This document shows positions 10,253 to 22,364 of a stretch of 64,000 nt of DNA, piece by piece. Source of the stretch: Malania oleifera. Lineage: Eukaryota; Streptophyta; Magnoliopsida; Santalales; Ximeniaceae. Each line of letters starts with the position of its first letter. Position 1 is the stretch's first letter. Under the pieces are notes generated by a model. That model was not told the DNA's origin. It saw only the letters and a program-made list of their open reading frames with translations, and searched no databases. The stretch covers positions 63,523,040 to 63,587,039 of the forward strand of contig NC_080419.1 in assembly GCF_029873635.1 (NCBI RefSeq), written 5' to 3'. Position numbers and translations under genes: made by a program.

Positions 10253-12368
10253 TGTAGAGACCTGAAAAATTATAGTAATTAAATAATAAAAGAAAGGAGA
10301 GAAGGATTTTTCAAAAATGAATTTTAGTAGGGTCTTGTCGACGACTGAAGAAGTGCTCGTTGACGAGCAGGACTTTTGGGCTTGTCGACAGGGACACGCG
10401 TCTCGTTGACAAGAAATTATTGAGAGAACTGTTTTCAAAACCTTTTGTCGACGAGGAGAAGGTGTTTATCAACGAGCTTCCTTCATTTACTCGTCAACGA
10501 GGCAGCGTGTCTCGTTGACGAGGCCACGTGGACAACACTCTATATATAGCCCCAAAATCAAATTCAGCGGAAAAAAAATTCATTTTCTCAAAATTCTCTC
10601 TCTCTCTACACAGTTTCTCTCCCTTCTCTCTAAGTTTTCGGCTCCGATTCTCTCAGATTCGATGATCAGAAGTTACCACGATAATCCTGGGGAGATTCTC
10701 TATAACATAGCCAGAGCAGAAATCCGATTTGAGAAGTTTGGGAATCATCCCAAAATTTGGGTAAGTTAGTTATTTTAATATTTATTAAAGTATTTAGTAT
10801 TTTTGGGCTGAGAAAAGGTATTAGAAGAGTTTATACTGAATTAGGGAAAATGTAAATTTCAGGGTGTTTAGCTAGGAACACCATAGGGGTAATTTTGGAG
10901 TAATTTGTGAGCTTTTCAATAAGTCAGGTAAGGGGATAAACTAAGTCAGTATTTTTCATGAAATTATTTACTATAATACAAAATTTATTTTCAGAAATTA
11001 TGTATGTATTAGCATAGTGTTTGGGAATACTACTGTTGAACAAGAAAATGGATTTAATGTTAATTAACAAGAAATATAATTTCAGATCAGGCTTTATGCT
11101 TAAAGGTATTATTCATATTTGTGTGGCATGAGTATTATTTCCATGAAATTATGTTATATCAGAATATTATGATTTCTCCAGAATAAGCATGTTTGTCTCA
11201 GTTTTCAGTACAGGAACTATGTTTTTATGAATATTATGTTAAACAGTACACGAATTTCATGTTCAGTATGTTATGATACGCTGGTGCAGATGCCATAATT
11301 TTTCATGTTATCATATGTCGACGCAGATGCCATGATTCATGTTGGCTCAGATGCCGTTATTATGTATGATATGCAACATTTCATGAAATATTTACATGTT
11401 AGATATTATTATGATTATGAAATAGTTATGTATCAGTATATAAAACGTACTATATTTTATCAAAACACTGATGGTTTAGTTTAGTTTTCATGATGCACGG
11501 TACTGTAGCTACAAGTTCAAGTTCAAGTTCAAGTACAAGTTCATGATAGTGCTACCATACATCTTATGTAGAGTGTAGGTGATGGCAGTCGATGTGGCTT
11601 TCGAGTAGTGCAGGCGCTCCCTTGGCAGTCCGGACCAGGTGGAGCAGGTCCATCGTATTTATAGACTTATGTTTGATTTAGTATGGTCAGCCAGCCATTG
11701 TTAGGTCTCGCCTTCGGGCCACACAACCCAGTTATGTGGGAGTAATACATGATATTAGCTAGCTATTCATCTTTGGTATTATTCATGTATTGTACAGTTA
11801 TATAAGATAATTTTCATGTATAGTAATTTTGTACGTTACATCATGTTATGAGGTTTCATGTTTTATTCAAATATGATATCAATACTTTTTACCAGATACG
11901 ATTTATGTACTGATATTATGTATGACACGACAATACTTATATTATCACACACTAGTATTAGTTTATTTTCATTACTAAGAGGTGTCTCACCCTAACTATA
12001 TAAACATTTCAGGGAATCCAGCTAGACAGGCGGACCGAGCTTCGCGTCAGTAGAGGCAGTTTATAGCCCGGTGGGAGTGTGAGATACTGAACTAAAGTCA
12101 GTTAGTTTTTAGATTATGATCCTAGATTTATCTTTTTTGTCCTTTGGGATGTATATATATATGACCAATTAGTAGTACTCTGGTATTGTAATTGTTGGAA
12201 GGTATGTATGTAATTTATGTTATCCGCTGCTTAGGTATCAGAAATGTATGACAGGTTTATCCCTAGTACCCATGGGCCCAGGTTGATCATAATTATGTCA
12301 GTTTAGCAGATTATGAGGATCATTACGTATATTATAAAATTTTTTTTATAGTAAATAGGCAGGTCATT

Positions 12369-12371
<3 letters not shown>
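10253..12371 (+). repeat. 3' LTR of Gypsy-1
   Basis: This 2119-bp LTR is the counterpart of 3043-5168 and has many substitutions and small indels against it, so the insertion is not recent. It has the palindrome array at about 10335-10522 and the TATA box at 10540-10549. The (AT)n run of the 5' LTR is contracted here near 12152-12163. Confidence 0.9.
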
Positions 12372-12402
<31 letters not shown>

Positions 12403-13845
12403 AGAGAATGTGTGAGAGTATTATAAAATGACCTTTGATTCAATATATATAATGATCATTATCAAAAGATCTTAAGAACCTAAATAATATCGTAATATAG
12501 AAAATATATATATATATATATATATATATTTAAATAAGAAGTGTGAGAGATATTAGGGTTTAGCTTGCCAAAAATATTTTTCCAATAGAAGACAATACAA
12601 GCCTTTGAATCTTGCAATGAGAATGCAAAGATTCATAAGCTATAGAGAGTCTTCCCAAAAATATTTATGAATCAAATAATATGGGAGGAACTCAAGCTTA
12701 CTCTCTAAAAAATAATTTCAAAGATGAATGTATGAGTGAGAGTAAATGAATGTGAAATGCTCTTAAGAATGAGTACTCAACCTTTCTTCAAGTTGCAATC
12801 AATATGCAACTGAAGGAGATGAGTTTAATGCTCTTTCAAAATGGATTTGCAAACAAGTATAAGAAAGATAGTGAAATGAATGCTAGTATGTGAGAGTATA
12901 ATAAGAATAGCACAAAAAATGTTGAGAGTTTTTTAAGTTAATCAAGGTACTAATCAAGCTTTGTAATGGGGTATATATAGAATTCTAAAAAAATATTACC
13001 GTTAGGGACACAGTGGGAATTTTGAAAAAATTTAATTACAAAATTAAACACGTTTTGCGCTGAAAATATTGCTCAACTCGAGAGGTCCGGTTGGTTGGGG
13101 AGTGCATCGGTTGACCATCCTAAGTTCAATTTTGAATTTTATCAAAGGGTTCAGTTGGCTGTTAAACATGTCGGTCGGTTGGCCTAGATGACTTACAAAG
13201 TTACGATAGTTCGGTTGGCTGAGTTATGAACCAGTTTATCAGGTTTTGAAGGTGGGTCGACCGAGGCTGTTTTGACCTAAGATGGTTGGTTGGTTGGGCT
13301 AACTAAATGACCAAGCATGTGAGGGTTGGTCAGCTGGCCGTTTCAAGAGAAAAATAGGTTGGTCGGCCGAGGCTTCTAACAGGGAAGTCTGCAGGGTCGG
13401 TCAGCTGACATGTTTATAATGTGCATGAATCGGTTGACCGAGGTCATTGAAAAACTGAGTTTTTGACCTAATTTTGACCCTAGAAATTTCACCCCTATAT
13501 GTATGAGCATGACATTTTAGTTAGGAGAATTTTCATGAAAGGTTTTGGGAAGTAAGATCAGTCTATGGTCTTTGTTGAACTGTCAATCACATCATGCACG
13601 AATGCATTATTACAAACCAAATTTTAATGCAAATTACAATACAAAAATAGAAATATCTTAAGCTCTTTGCTTATCATTTTGCCAAGCCATACGTTGTGTG
13701 AAGTGATCTTTTAGTTCCTCATGGCTTTGATCATACCTCAACTCTACGTGCCTTCAAGAGAATTATCTGCTCAAACAATAGATGCACAAGTGAGATGCTT
13801 TGGATTTGTCATAATAAAAACAGGATATGACTCATAAAGTCAACA
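12372..13845 (-). repeat. Left (3') LTR of Copia-2, second segment
   Basis: This continues the LTR interrupted by Gypsy-1 and matches about 20020-21463. It begins in an (AT)n run; a second run lies at about 12507-12530. It contains a cluster of GGTCGGYYGAC-like motifs (about 13085-13445) and, in element sense downstream of it, the TATA box complement at 12971-12980. Confidence 0.88.
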
Positions 13846-14533
13846 ATCTCCTCCTTTTTGATGATAACAAGTACAAGAGTAAAAATGGGTACAACCTTAA
13901 AACCCCCCCTTAAGAATATGCATAAAGTAAAATTCTAGAACATTTCATCAAGCATATTCATGACAGAAGACATTTAAAATAAATATGCATTTAATTTTGT
14001 CATTAAAGCTCAGATACCAAGAGTAGAGGGAGAATAGAAATATTCTTAGTTAATTTTTTCCCAAAGATTTACCCAATTTTGCAAATGATATTTCTCCCCT
14101 TTTTGGTATTATAAAAAAGGGCTAAGGTAGACATGTAAGCATTTAAATACGTCCCTAGTTTAGAGAAACTCTCCAAATCATACAACTAGGTAACATGAAT
14201 CTCTAGATATGATCATTCAAGTTTATTATGTAGTAACCTAGTCCACTATCAACATGCAAACACAAATTCTACAACTGCCTTACAAATGGCATTCCATACA
14301 AGCATGCAATCCAGTATCCTCAATCCATATAATCAATAACAGTTTAAAATACCAAATAATAACACCCATTAAATAAAATTAAATAATCAATACATAATAG
14401 ATAGTAATTGCATTTTTCACAAGTCATAAAATATATGTGCAAGGCAAAGTAAGATTATGAGAGAAGCTTAATTTTTAGAGCCATAGTGATTCTAAGTTAA
14501 GTTGCTCCCCCTCATTTTATGCATTCCATCATA
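13846..14533 (-). other. Copia-2 3' non-coding region with several polypurine-like tracts
   Basis: The region lies between the pol stop and the 3' LTR. No ORF of note is seen, so there is no env-like gene. In element sense it has purine tracts next to the LTR (complement of 13846-13860), near 13903-13913, near 14093-14106 and just after pol (complement of about 14504-14516). Sireviruses are known for multiple polypurine tracts upstream of the 3' LTR; here the likeness is by eye. Confidence 0.55.
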
Positions 14534-16140
14534 TCCCTAGGCAACTTCTCTACTGTGCGTTAGACCTAATTCACGTCTGATTTGGATATACCTATCCTTT
14601 TGAAGTGGTTTCGTGAATATATCGGTCCATTGTTTATCAGTGCACATGAATTCAAGTGTCACATCCCTCTTTTGCACATAGTCACGAATATAATGATGTT
14701 TAATTTCTATATACGTAATTCGTGAATGTGATATGAGGTTTTTTGAGATATTTATTGCACTAGTGTTATTGCATTTTAGAGGAACTGTGTCATAGTGCAA
14801 TCCATAGTCCGTGAATTGCTACTTCATATATATAAAGCGTTTGAGCACAACAACTCCCAGCTGCTATGTATTTAGCCTCGACTGTGGACAGTGCAATTGA
14901 ATTCTGTTTCTTGAAGAACCAATAAACCAGAGATTGTCCTAAATAATGATAAATTACGCTCATGCTTTTTCGATCTACTTTACTACCAGCAAAGTTAGCA
15001 TCAGAATAACTAACAATCCCAAATGAGATATGCTTAGGATACCATAATCATAACTCAATAGTCCCCAATAAGATACATAAGTATCCTCTTAACTGCTAAT
15101 TAGTGAGACTCTTTAGGTGCAGCCTGAAATGTAGCACACATACAAACACTAAACATAATATCAAGCTTGCTAGCAGTTAGGTATAACGGGCTACCAATCA
15201 TGCCATGGTAGAGCTTAACATCTACCAGTATACCTTACTCATCTTTGTCTAATTTCGTGGAAGAAGTCATAGGTGTTTCTAAAATTTTACCATCTTCCAT
15301 ATTAAATTTCTTGAGCAAGTCTCTAACATATTTTGATTTGACATATAAATGTTCCATGTTTGGCCTCTTTAATCTGAAGTCCTAGAAAGAAGTTAAGTTC
15401 ACCCATTATGCTCATTTAAAACTCATTTTGCATGCATTTGGCAAACTCATTACATAACTCATCATTTGTAGCTCCAAAAATGATGTCATCTACCTATATT
15501 TGTACTAGGAGCATGTGATCATTTTTAGCCTTTATAAATAGTGTTGTTTCTATCTTCCCTTTAGTAAACCCATTAGCTAATAGAAAACCACTAAACCTCT
15601 CATACCCAGCTTTAGGAGCTTACTTCAATCCATACAAGGCTTTTGTTAGTCGATAAACATGGTTAGGGAATTTGTTGTTTTTGAAACTTGGAGGTTGTTC
15701 TACATATACCTCCTCATTGATGTAGCCATTTTGAAATATACTTTTAACATCCATTTGATATAATTTGAAGCTCTTAAAAGCAGCGTATGCTAATAACATG
15801 TGAATGACTTCCATCCTAGCCACATGAGCATATGTTTCCTCAAAATCTATACCTTCCTCTTGGTTATACCCTTAGGCTACTAGTTTGGCTTTGTTTCTAA
15901 TTACAATTCCATTTTCATCCTTCTTGTTCCTATAGATCCATTTAGTTCTAATAATAGTATGATCATCAGGTCTTGGAACCAAGGTCCAGACTTTATTCCT
16001 CTTAAATTGATTAAGCTCTTCTTGCATGGACATCACCCATGACTCATCCTCAATTACCTTATTCACATTCTTGGGCTCCTTTTGAGACAAGAATGCAAAC
16101 TGGCTACACAAGTTTTAAAGGGATGATCGGGTAGCTACAC
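14534..16140 (-). pseudogene. Copia-2 reverse transcriptase and RNase H
   Basis: On the minus strand the RT starts with DESWVMSMQEELNQFKRN and WIYRNKKDENG (15872-16111), continues with KLYQMDVKSIFQNGYINEEV and YRLTKALYGLK (15620-15823), and reaches the catalytic box near 15496-15520, where the Tyr codon of Y-V-D-D reads TAG. After that the frame is broken many times to about 14800. The RNase H end is open at 14537-14800 (HYDTVPLKCNNTSAINISKN, then DIFTKPLQKDRY). RT would copy the element RNA; this copy cannot make a complete enzyme. Confidence 0.82.
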
Positions 16141-17650
16141 CTCATGATGGTTCACCTATGATTTGATCTTTGGGGTGGCTCTTCACAAATTTCCACTCCT
16201 TAGGTAATTCACATACCTCACTCTCTACCTGATTATCCACAGCAAGTGATTCTTTTATTTATGTGCTCCTATCTTCATTATTTTCAATGGATAAATTTTA
16301 TAATCCCTTTCTAATTTCAATATCATCCTCATCAGACCTTTTAGAGAAGGGATTGGACTCATCAAACACAACATGGATGGATTCTATAACAGTCAGTGTT
16401 CTCTTATTATACAACCTGTAGGCTTTACTATCTAATGCATAACCTAGAAAGATTCCCTCATCAGATTTCGAATCAAATTTTCCTGGTTCTTATTATTTCT
16501 TTATACAAAACATTTACAGTCAAAACATGGAAGTAGAAAATATTAGATCTATGTCCATTCCACGATTCGTAAGGGTTTGTTGAGAGTGGGTCTGATCAAA
16601 ACTCTGTTCATTACGTAGCAAGCAGTGCTTACTGCTTTGGCCCAGACGTATTTGGGTAATTTATGTTCATTAAGCATTGTTCTACCTATTTCCTATAAAG
16701 AACTATTCTTTCTTTCAACTACACCATTCTACTATGGAGTCCTAGGTACTGAGAAGTTATGGGAAATACCATGATAATCACAAAATTCTTCCATTATCCT
16801 ATTTTTAAATTCTCCTCCTCTATCACTTCGGATATGTGAGATTTTATGCTCTTTATCAGTTTGGAATTTTTATACATAACCTAGCTAGATTTTCACATGC
16901 TTCATTTTTATGTGCTAGGAATAATACCCATGTGAATCTAGAATAGTCATCAACAATTACAAAAGCATATGATTTTCCTCCAAAACTCTGCATTTGGTTA
17001 GGACCAAATAAATCTAAGTGCAACATCTGAAGTGGCCTAGTGGTGGAAATGACTTTCTTCTTCTTAAAGCTGGATTTAGTTTGTTTACCTAGTTGACATG
17101 TGTCACATATCTTATCTTTCAGAAATTGAGTCTTAGGTAAACCTTTAACTAATTCATTTTTAACTAGTTTTGACAGTAAATCCATGTTAGCATGCCCTAG
17201 CCTTCTATGCCAAAGCCAACTGGCCTTATTTATAGCAAAGAAACATTTCACATGTTGAGAGGCTAAGTTATCAGAGCTGGTAGAATAGACGTTTTCATTT
17301 CTTTCAGCAGAAAATAGTATTTTGTTTTCAGATATGTTCTCTACAGTGCATTTATTATGTTCAAAGGACACCATATAACCTTTATAACATAACTGATTTA
17401 TGCTCAACAGATCATGCTTCAATCCATCAACAAGTAAAACATTATCAATAAGCAGAGAAGGTTCCTTACCAACCTTACCTATCCCGATGATCTTGCCTTT
17501 TGCATTGTCCCTGAAGGTCACGAATCCTCCATCCTTCAGTTTGATGGATGCAAACTTGACCTTATCGCCTCTTATGTGCCTTGAGTAGCCACTATCCATG
17601 TGCCACTTATCTTTAGAAGAGGACGACCTCAAGCACACCTGCAAAAAGCA
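16141..17650 (-). pseudogene. Copia-2 protease and integrase
   Basis: The best preserved piece is 16856-17644. It has protease motif WHMDSGYSRHIRGD (catalytic DSG kept), the GAG-pre-integrase segment, the integrase zinc finger WLWHRRLGH with CDTCQLGK, and core motifs LHLDLFGP and FVIVDDYSRFTWVLFL with the first two catalytic Asp residues. A frame break near 16856 precedes the third acid; downstream to 16141 the sequence is recognisable but interrupted. The protein would process the polyprotein and insert the DNA copy. Confidence 0.83.
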
Positions 17651-17699
17651 TTCAAGTGACTGCTGCTAGTACCCAAATTCTCTTGGGTCCATAGGGGTT

Positions 17700-19335
17700 A
17701 GTTCCTGATTCTCCTTTGACTTTCTAGACTTTCTTAATTTTTACATCTCTATTTTTAAATGGACAGTTAAATTGTATATGACCTTTTCTTTTACATTTGA
17801 AACACGTTATATGCCTATAGAAGTCTTTAGATGGGATATGTAATTTTGATTCTCGTACAAAATATCCCATATAAAGATTTTTTTGCCTCCTATTTTCTTT
17901 TCCATTAAATCTAAGGCCTTCTTTGTCAAGAGAATTTCTTTGGGGCCCAAGGAGTCTTTCAAAGTTATTTTGGCCCTCCGTGAATTTAAAAATGATTTTG
18001 GAGTTATCCTCCAATTTTCTTTCAAGACTAGCAATTTTCAAATCTTTTTCTTTCATTAAGAGGGAACAAGATTTCTTTTTTTTTTTCAAAGGCATTTAAC
18101 AAATCTTTACATTTGATTTTCAAATCATCATTTTTCTTAGTCATTTTATCAGGAAATTTATGAACACGAATAAATTCAAGTTGCATTTCTTTATATGTAG
18201 GCATGCTATCAACATCAGAATCATCACTAGAATAATAAAACGATAAAGAGTAAGATGAATATACCTCATGATCACCGTGTGCCATCAAACTCAAGTTTGA
18301 GAGTTCAGTGTCGCTGGACTCAGTATCTGAACCGTTGGTACTATGTTTATCCCAAGATGCGCCGAATTTCATTGCCCTTTTTTTCTTTTTCGAATCTTTT
18401 TTTAGTAGAGGGCATTCTGGTCTAATATGGCCGACTTTGTTACAATTGAAGCAAATAGGAGGATATGATTTTTCCTTTTTCTTGCTCGACTCTCCCTTTT
18501 CAGATTTTGAGCTCTGAAATTTTCTAAATGATTTCCCGTTCTTCTTAAAGAACTTGCTGAATTTCTTAGTTAGCAATGCCATGTCCTCATCAGACTCTTG
18601 ATCACTGTCTTCACTGGAGCTGCTGGTAGATACTTTTAGAGAAGCCACTTTCTTTGCTTTGTTATGCTCTCTCAACCTCTCATTTACTACCATTTTATAC
18701 GTGATGAGCGATCCAATAAGCTCATCCAACAACATTGCCTTTATGTTTCTCTCCTCTGCTGTAGCAGTGGCTTTTGCCTCCCAAGTTGGTGGTAGACCCC
18801 TAAATATTTTCCTAATCATTTCATATGTTGGGTAAGTCATACCAAGTGCATGCAAAGAGTTGGTGATATGTGTGAACCAAGTGTACATGCTTTGTATGAA
18901 TTCACTAGAGTTCATCTTAAATGCTTTATATTCACCAGTTAACATGTCAATGCGAATATCCTTAACATCTATAGTGCCTTCATACGTAACCTTTAGTTTA
19001 TCCCATATTTCCTTAGCAGTTGTGCATGCCATAACCCTATTAAATTCATTAACATCCAATGCACAATATAAGACATTCATGGCAGTGGCATTTACCTGAA
19101 TCATTTTCATGTCATCATTAATGAGTTCATCTTCAGTCTAAGGTAATTTCACTTCTTCTACGGTTTTCATTAGGGCGAAATCTCCCTTAGAGACAACCCT
19201 CCACACCCTCTAATCAAGATTTTAAAGAAAAATGCCCATCCTTTGTATCCAGAAGGTGTAATTCACGCCAATGAAAATTGGAGGACGTATGGATGATTGT
19301 CCCTCACCAAAATGGGTTACACCAACATGAGTCAT
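17700..19335 (-). pseudogene. Copia-2 gag, Sirevirus type
   Basis: The likely original start is the ATG complementary to 19333-19335 (MTHVGVTHFGEG), 38 bp after the primer site. Stops between there and 19110 interrupt the N-terminus. The long open part 18028-19110 has the central domain EIWDKLKVTYEGTIDVKD and IRKIFRGLPPTWEAKATA, a Ser/Asp-rich stretch, and a zinc knuckle CFNCNKVGHIRPEC. A frameshift near 18060-18090 leads to 17724-18095, which is coiled-coil-like and carries a second knuckle CFKCKRKGHIQFNC. Gag would form the particle and bind RNA. Confidence 0.83.
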
Positions 19336-19372
19336 TGTGGTCTTTTACAAAAACGGTTAATTCTAATATAAC

Positions 19373-19388
19373 GAGGCTCTAATATCAA
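19373..19388 (-). other. Degenerate primer-binding site of Copia-2
   Basis: On the minus strand the bases next to the right LTR read TTTGATATTAGAGCC, a two-base variant of the canonical TTGGTATCAGAGCC complement to initiator Met tRNA. This fixes the right LTR as the 5' LTR and the element as minus strand. Confidence 0.7.
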
Positions 19389-19389
19389 A

Positions 19390-21463
19390 TGTGATTTTTG
19401 GTGTAATCCCAAGGGGGGGGGGTGTTGAATTGGAGATTTTAAAAATTCTAAGTCAAACTAGGATCAAGATCAGTATTTCCCAACCCAGAGTCTTTCTTAT
19501 CCAAACACAAAATCAATAGTTATATAAATGTCCAAATAATCTAAGTAAATATAACAGTATTAGTATTTCCTAATCAAACTCAAAATAACAGTTAAGCGCC
19601 CAAGCACTAATATCAATAAGTAAAATAAGCAAGCAAGTGCAGGCATGTAAATAGTATAAGGAAAGAGAGACACTCAGTTTTTATCGAGGTTCGACAATCG
19701 TGCCTAAGTCCTCGCCTCTAGCCAAAGAATTTGAGGATTCACTAAAGGCTCACTTAACTAGGCGAAGAAACACTGTTTACACTACTCCTTACGAGGCGGA
19801 CTCTCCTCAGCTTAATTATGGGGCTGAGTCACAACGAGTGCACCTTACATGTTATTGCCTTCCTCTTTCAACCATACGTTGGATATCCAAAGATGAAAGT
19901 TTTGTGTACAAGTATAATGCTTCTACAACAAGAAAATGATGTACAAAATGAAGCTCAATACACTCTTGAATGATGGGAGTTTAAGCTCAATAGATTTATA
20001 TGAAATCTCTCTAAAATATATATATCTAAGAGAATGTGTGAGAGTATTATAAAATGATCATTGATTCAAGATATATAATGATCACTAAGTGTATTATCAA
20101 AAGATCTCTAGAACCTATATAATATCTCAAAACATTTTTTTTAATAAGAAGTGTGAGGGATATTAGGGTTTAGCTTGCCAAATTATTTTTCCAATATAAC
20201 ACAATACAAGTCTTTGAATCTTGCAAAGAGAATGCAAAGATTCACAAGCTATAAAAAGTCTTCCCAAAAATATTTATGAATCAAGTAATATGGGAGGAAC
20301 TCAAGCTTACTCTCTAAAAAATAATTTCAAAGATGAATGTATAAGTGAGAGTACAAGCTTTGAAATGAATGTGAAATGCTCTCAAGAATAAGTACTCAAC
20401 CTCTCTTCAAGTTGTAATCAATATGCAAGTGAAGGAGATGAGTTTAATGCTCTCTTTCAAAAAGGATTTGCAAACAAGTATGAGAAAGAGAGTGAAATGA
20501 ATGTTAGTATGTGAGAATATAACAAGAATAGCACAAAAAGTGTTGATAGAGTTTTTTTAAACTAATCAAGGTACTAATCAAGCTTTGTAATGAGATATAT
20601 AGAATTCCAAAAAAATATAAATGTTAGGGACCCAGTGGGAATTTTGAAAAAGTTTAATTACAAAATTAAACACGTTTCATTGAAAATATTGCTTAACCCG
20701 AGAGGTCCGGTCGACTAGGGAGTGCGTCGATCGACCGTCCTACGTTAAATTTTGAATTTTCTCAAAGGGTTCAGTCGACTGTTAAACATGCTGGTTAGTT
20801 GGCCTAGGCGATTTACAAAGTTACGATAGTTCGGTCGGCTAAGCTTATAAATTGGTCTTCCAGGTTTTGAAGGTCAGTCAGTCGAGGCCTTTTTGACCTA
20901 AGATGGCCAGTCGGCTAGGCTAACTAAATGACCGAGCATGTGAGGGTCAGTCGACTGGCTGTTTCAAGAGAAAAATAGGTCAGTCAGCTGAGGCTTCTAA
21001 CAGGCAAGTCTGCAAGGTTGGTCGGCTAACATGTTTATAGCATGCATGAGCCAATCGACCAAGGTCATTGAAAAACTGAGTTTTTGCCCTAATTTTGACC
21101 CTAAAAATTTCACCCTTGAATGTATGAGTATGAAATTTTAGTTAGGAGAATTTTCATGAAAGGTTTTGGGACCTAAGGTCAGTCTATGGTCTTTGTTGAG
21201 CTATCAATCTCATCAGGCAATGCATTATTACAGACCAAACTTTAATGCAAATTATAATACAAAAATAGAAATATCTTCAGCTTTTTGCTCATCATTTTGC
21301 CAAGCCATAAGCTGGGTGAAGTGATCTTTTAGTTCCTCATAGCTTTGATCTTACCTCAACTCTACATGCCTTTAAGAGAATTATCTGCTCAAACCCTAGA
21401 TGCACAAGTGAGATACTTTGGATTTGTCATAATCATAATGAGATAGGACTCATAAAGTCAACA
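19390..21463 (-). repeat. Right (5') LTR of Copia-2
   Basis: This 2074-bp LTR is uninterrupted. In element sense a GTCGAC/GTCGGY motif cluster (about 20700-21060) precedes a TATA box (complement of 20594-20601). A G run lies at 19405-19413. The short plus-strand ORF at 19700-19939 is an LTR ORF without support as a gene. Confidence 0.88.
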
Positions 21464-21475
21464 ACATCCCCATCA

Positions 21476-22364
21476 ATCTCAACCTTGGTGAATATTCACC
21501 ACCTTGGAAATCTGAAAGCATAACCGCTGCTTCACTTGGGCCTATAGATCGGACCCGCCTCCCCTCTAACACTTGGAGACATAAACCACGTCCAAGCCAC
21601 GCTTGAAATTGACCATGTTAACAAGAACTCCACCCAACTGAACAATTAGCTCCTTGAATGATCCTCTAAACCACAATGCTACCTTGGTAGCCTTAACCTC
21701 TACCAAAAACTCTGATCCAGTTGTAACCAGCGCACCCTGAGATTATACCCCGGACTTCCAATTATTAGGCCTTCCCACAACGTACCTCGTTGCAAGCCTC
21801 CTGTCATCCAAGCCCCTTGTGTAGTCTCCATCTACGAACCTTACAACTAACGGAATCCTCTGTTGCCCGCCAAAGTACCCAATTGCACTTGCGTATGAAA
21901 TATTTGACACGAGCCAAACATCACCGTTCGTCCTCGAGCACTAAGAGGTAGACTGTTTACTTAGATTCACCAAGATTCACCAACGGTGTATCGATGATAT
22001 GTTTAACATCAACCATGCTAAACCTTACCAATACCTGATTCTCAAAACCACCTTGAGGTAACCACAATCTCCATGTTGTTTTGTCCTTACATCCGCCCTG
22101 AGATAAAACCAATCTCCCCGCAGCTACAAAGTCACCCTGAGATAATCCCAATCTCCTTGTAACTTTACTCTTGTGAATCTCCAAACCAAAAACACTTTTG
22201 GTAGCACTTAAAACCTTCATGTCAACATTCTTTCTTAACAGAGTCCCCGACTGATTTACCTCAATCAAAACCTTTTGAGCAATCAACATGTCACTCACAT
22301 AAAATAACAAAATACTTGCCCACTTGCAACCTATCTCCCTCTCCCGCTCTAGGAGCACCACCAA
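21476..22364 (-). pseudogene. Copia-1 reverse transcriptase remnant and RNase H end
   Basis: In element sense the 22.3-kb part reads GCKWASILLFYVSDMLIAQK. GCKW belongs to the RT N-terminus and ILLFYV-D-MLIA to the catalytic box, so most of the RT between them is deleted, and the box reads Y-V-S-D instead of Y-V-D-D. Further on FVDGDYTRGLDDRR and the following residues are the Copia RNase H. It ends in a purine tract next to the left LTR. Several stops; it cannot code for an enzyme. Confidence 0.72.

Larger units (their letters stand above)
3043..12371 (+). mobile_element. Gypsy-1, Tekay-like chromovirus LTR retrotransposon
   Basis: This is a complete-length plus-strand Ty3/Gypsy element of 9.3 kb. 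It has LTRs at 3043-5168 and 10253-12371 (both TGTAGAGACC...TTACA), a primer-binding site at 5172-5183, a polypurine tract before 10253, and gag, protease, reverse transcriptase, RNase H, integrase and a C-terminal chromodomain-like end in order. The integrase tail (RMHDIFHVSMPRKY, then a VLWRNHPVEEALWELE-type end) is that of the Tekay/Del clade. Flanking pentamers are ATGTA (3038-3042) and ATATA (12372-12376), a one-mismatch target duplication inside an AT repeat. About twenty in-frame stops and two frameshifts make it inactive. Confidence 0.9.
2408..21463 (-). mobile_element. Copia-2, Sirevirus-like LTR retrotransposon with nested Gypsy-1
   Basis: This is a minus-strand Copia element with long (about 2.1 kb) LTRs that begin TGTGATTTTT and end AAAGTCAACA on the plus strand. 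The right LTR is 19390-21463; the left LTR is 2408-3042 plus 12372-13845, split by Gypsy-1. A perfect 5-bp duplication ACATC flanks it. The gag has the central domain and CCHC knuckles of the SIRE/Maximus group; protease, integrase, reverse transcriptase and RNase H follow in Copia order. The long LTRs and several polypurine-like tracts after pol also fit Sireviruses. Frameshifts and stops inactivate it. Confidence 0.88.

Noticed and set aside
13846..14533. Possible env-like gene after pol in Copia-2, as some Sireviruses have
   Set aside because: No minus-strand frame of useful length or with a membrane segment; the region is AT-rich and stop-rich.
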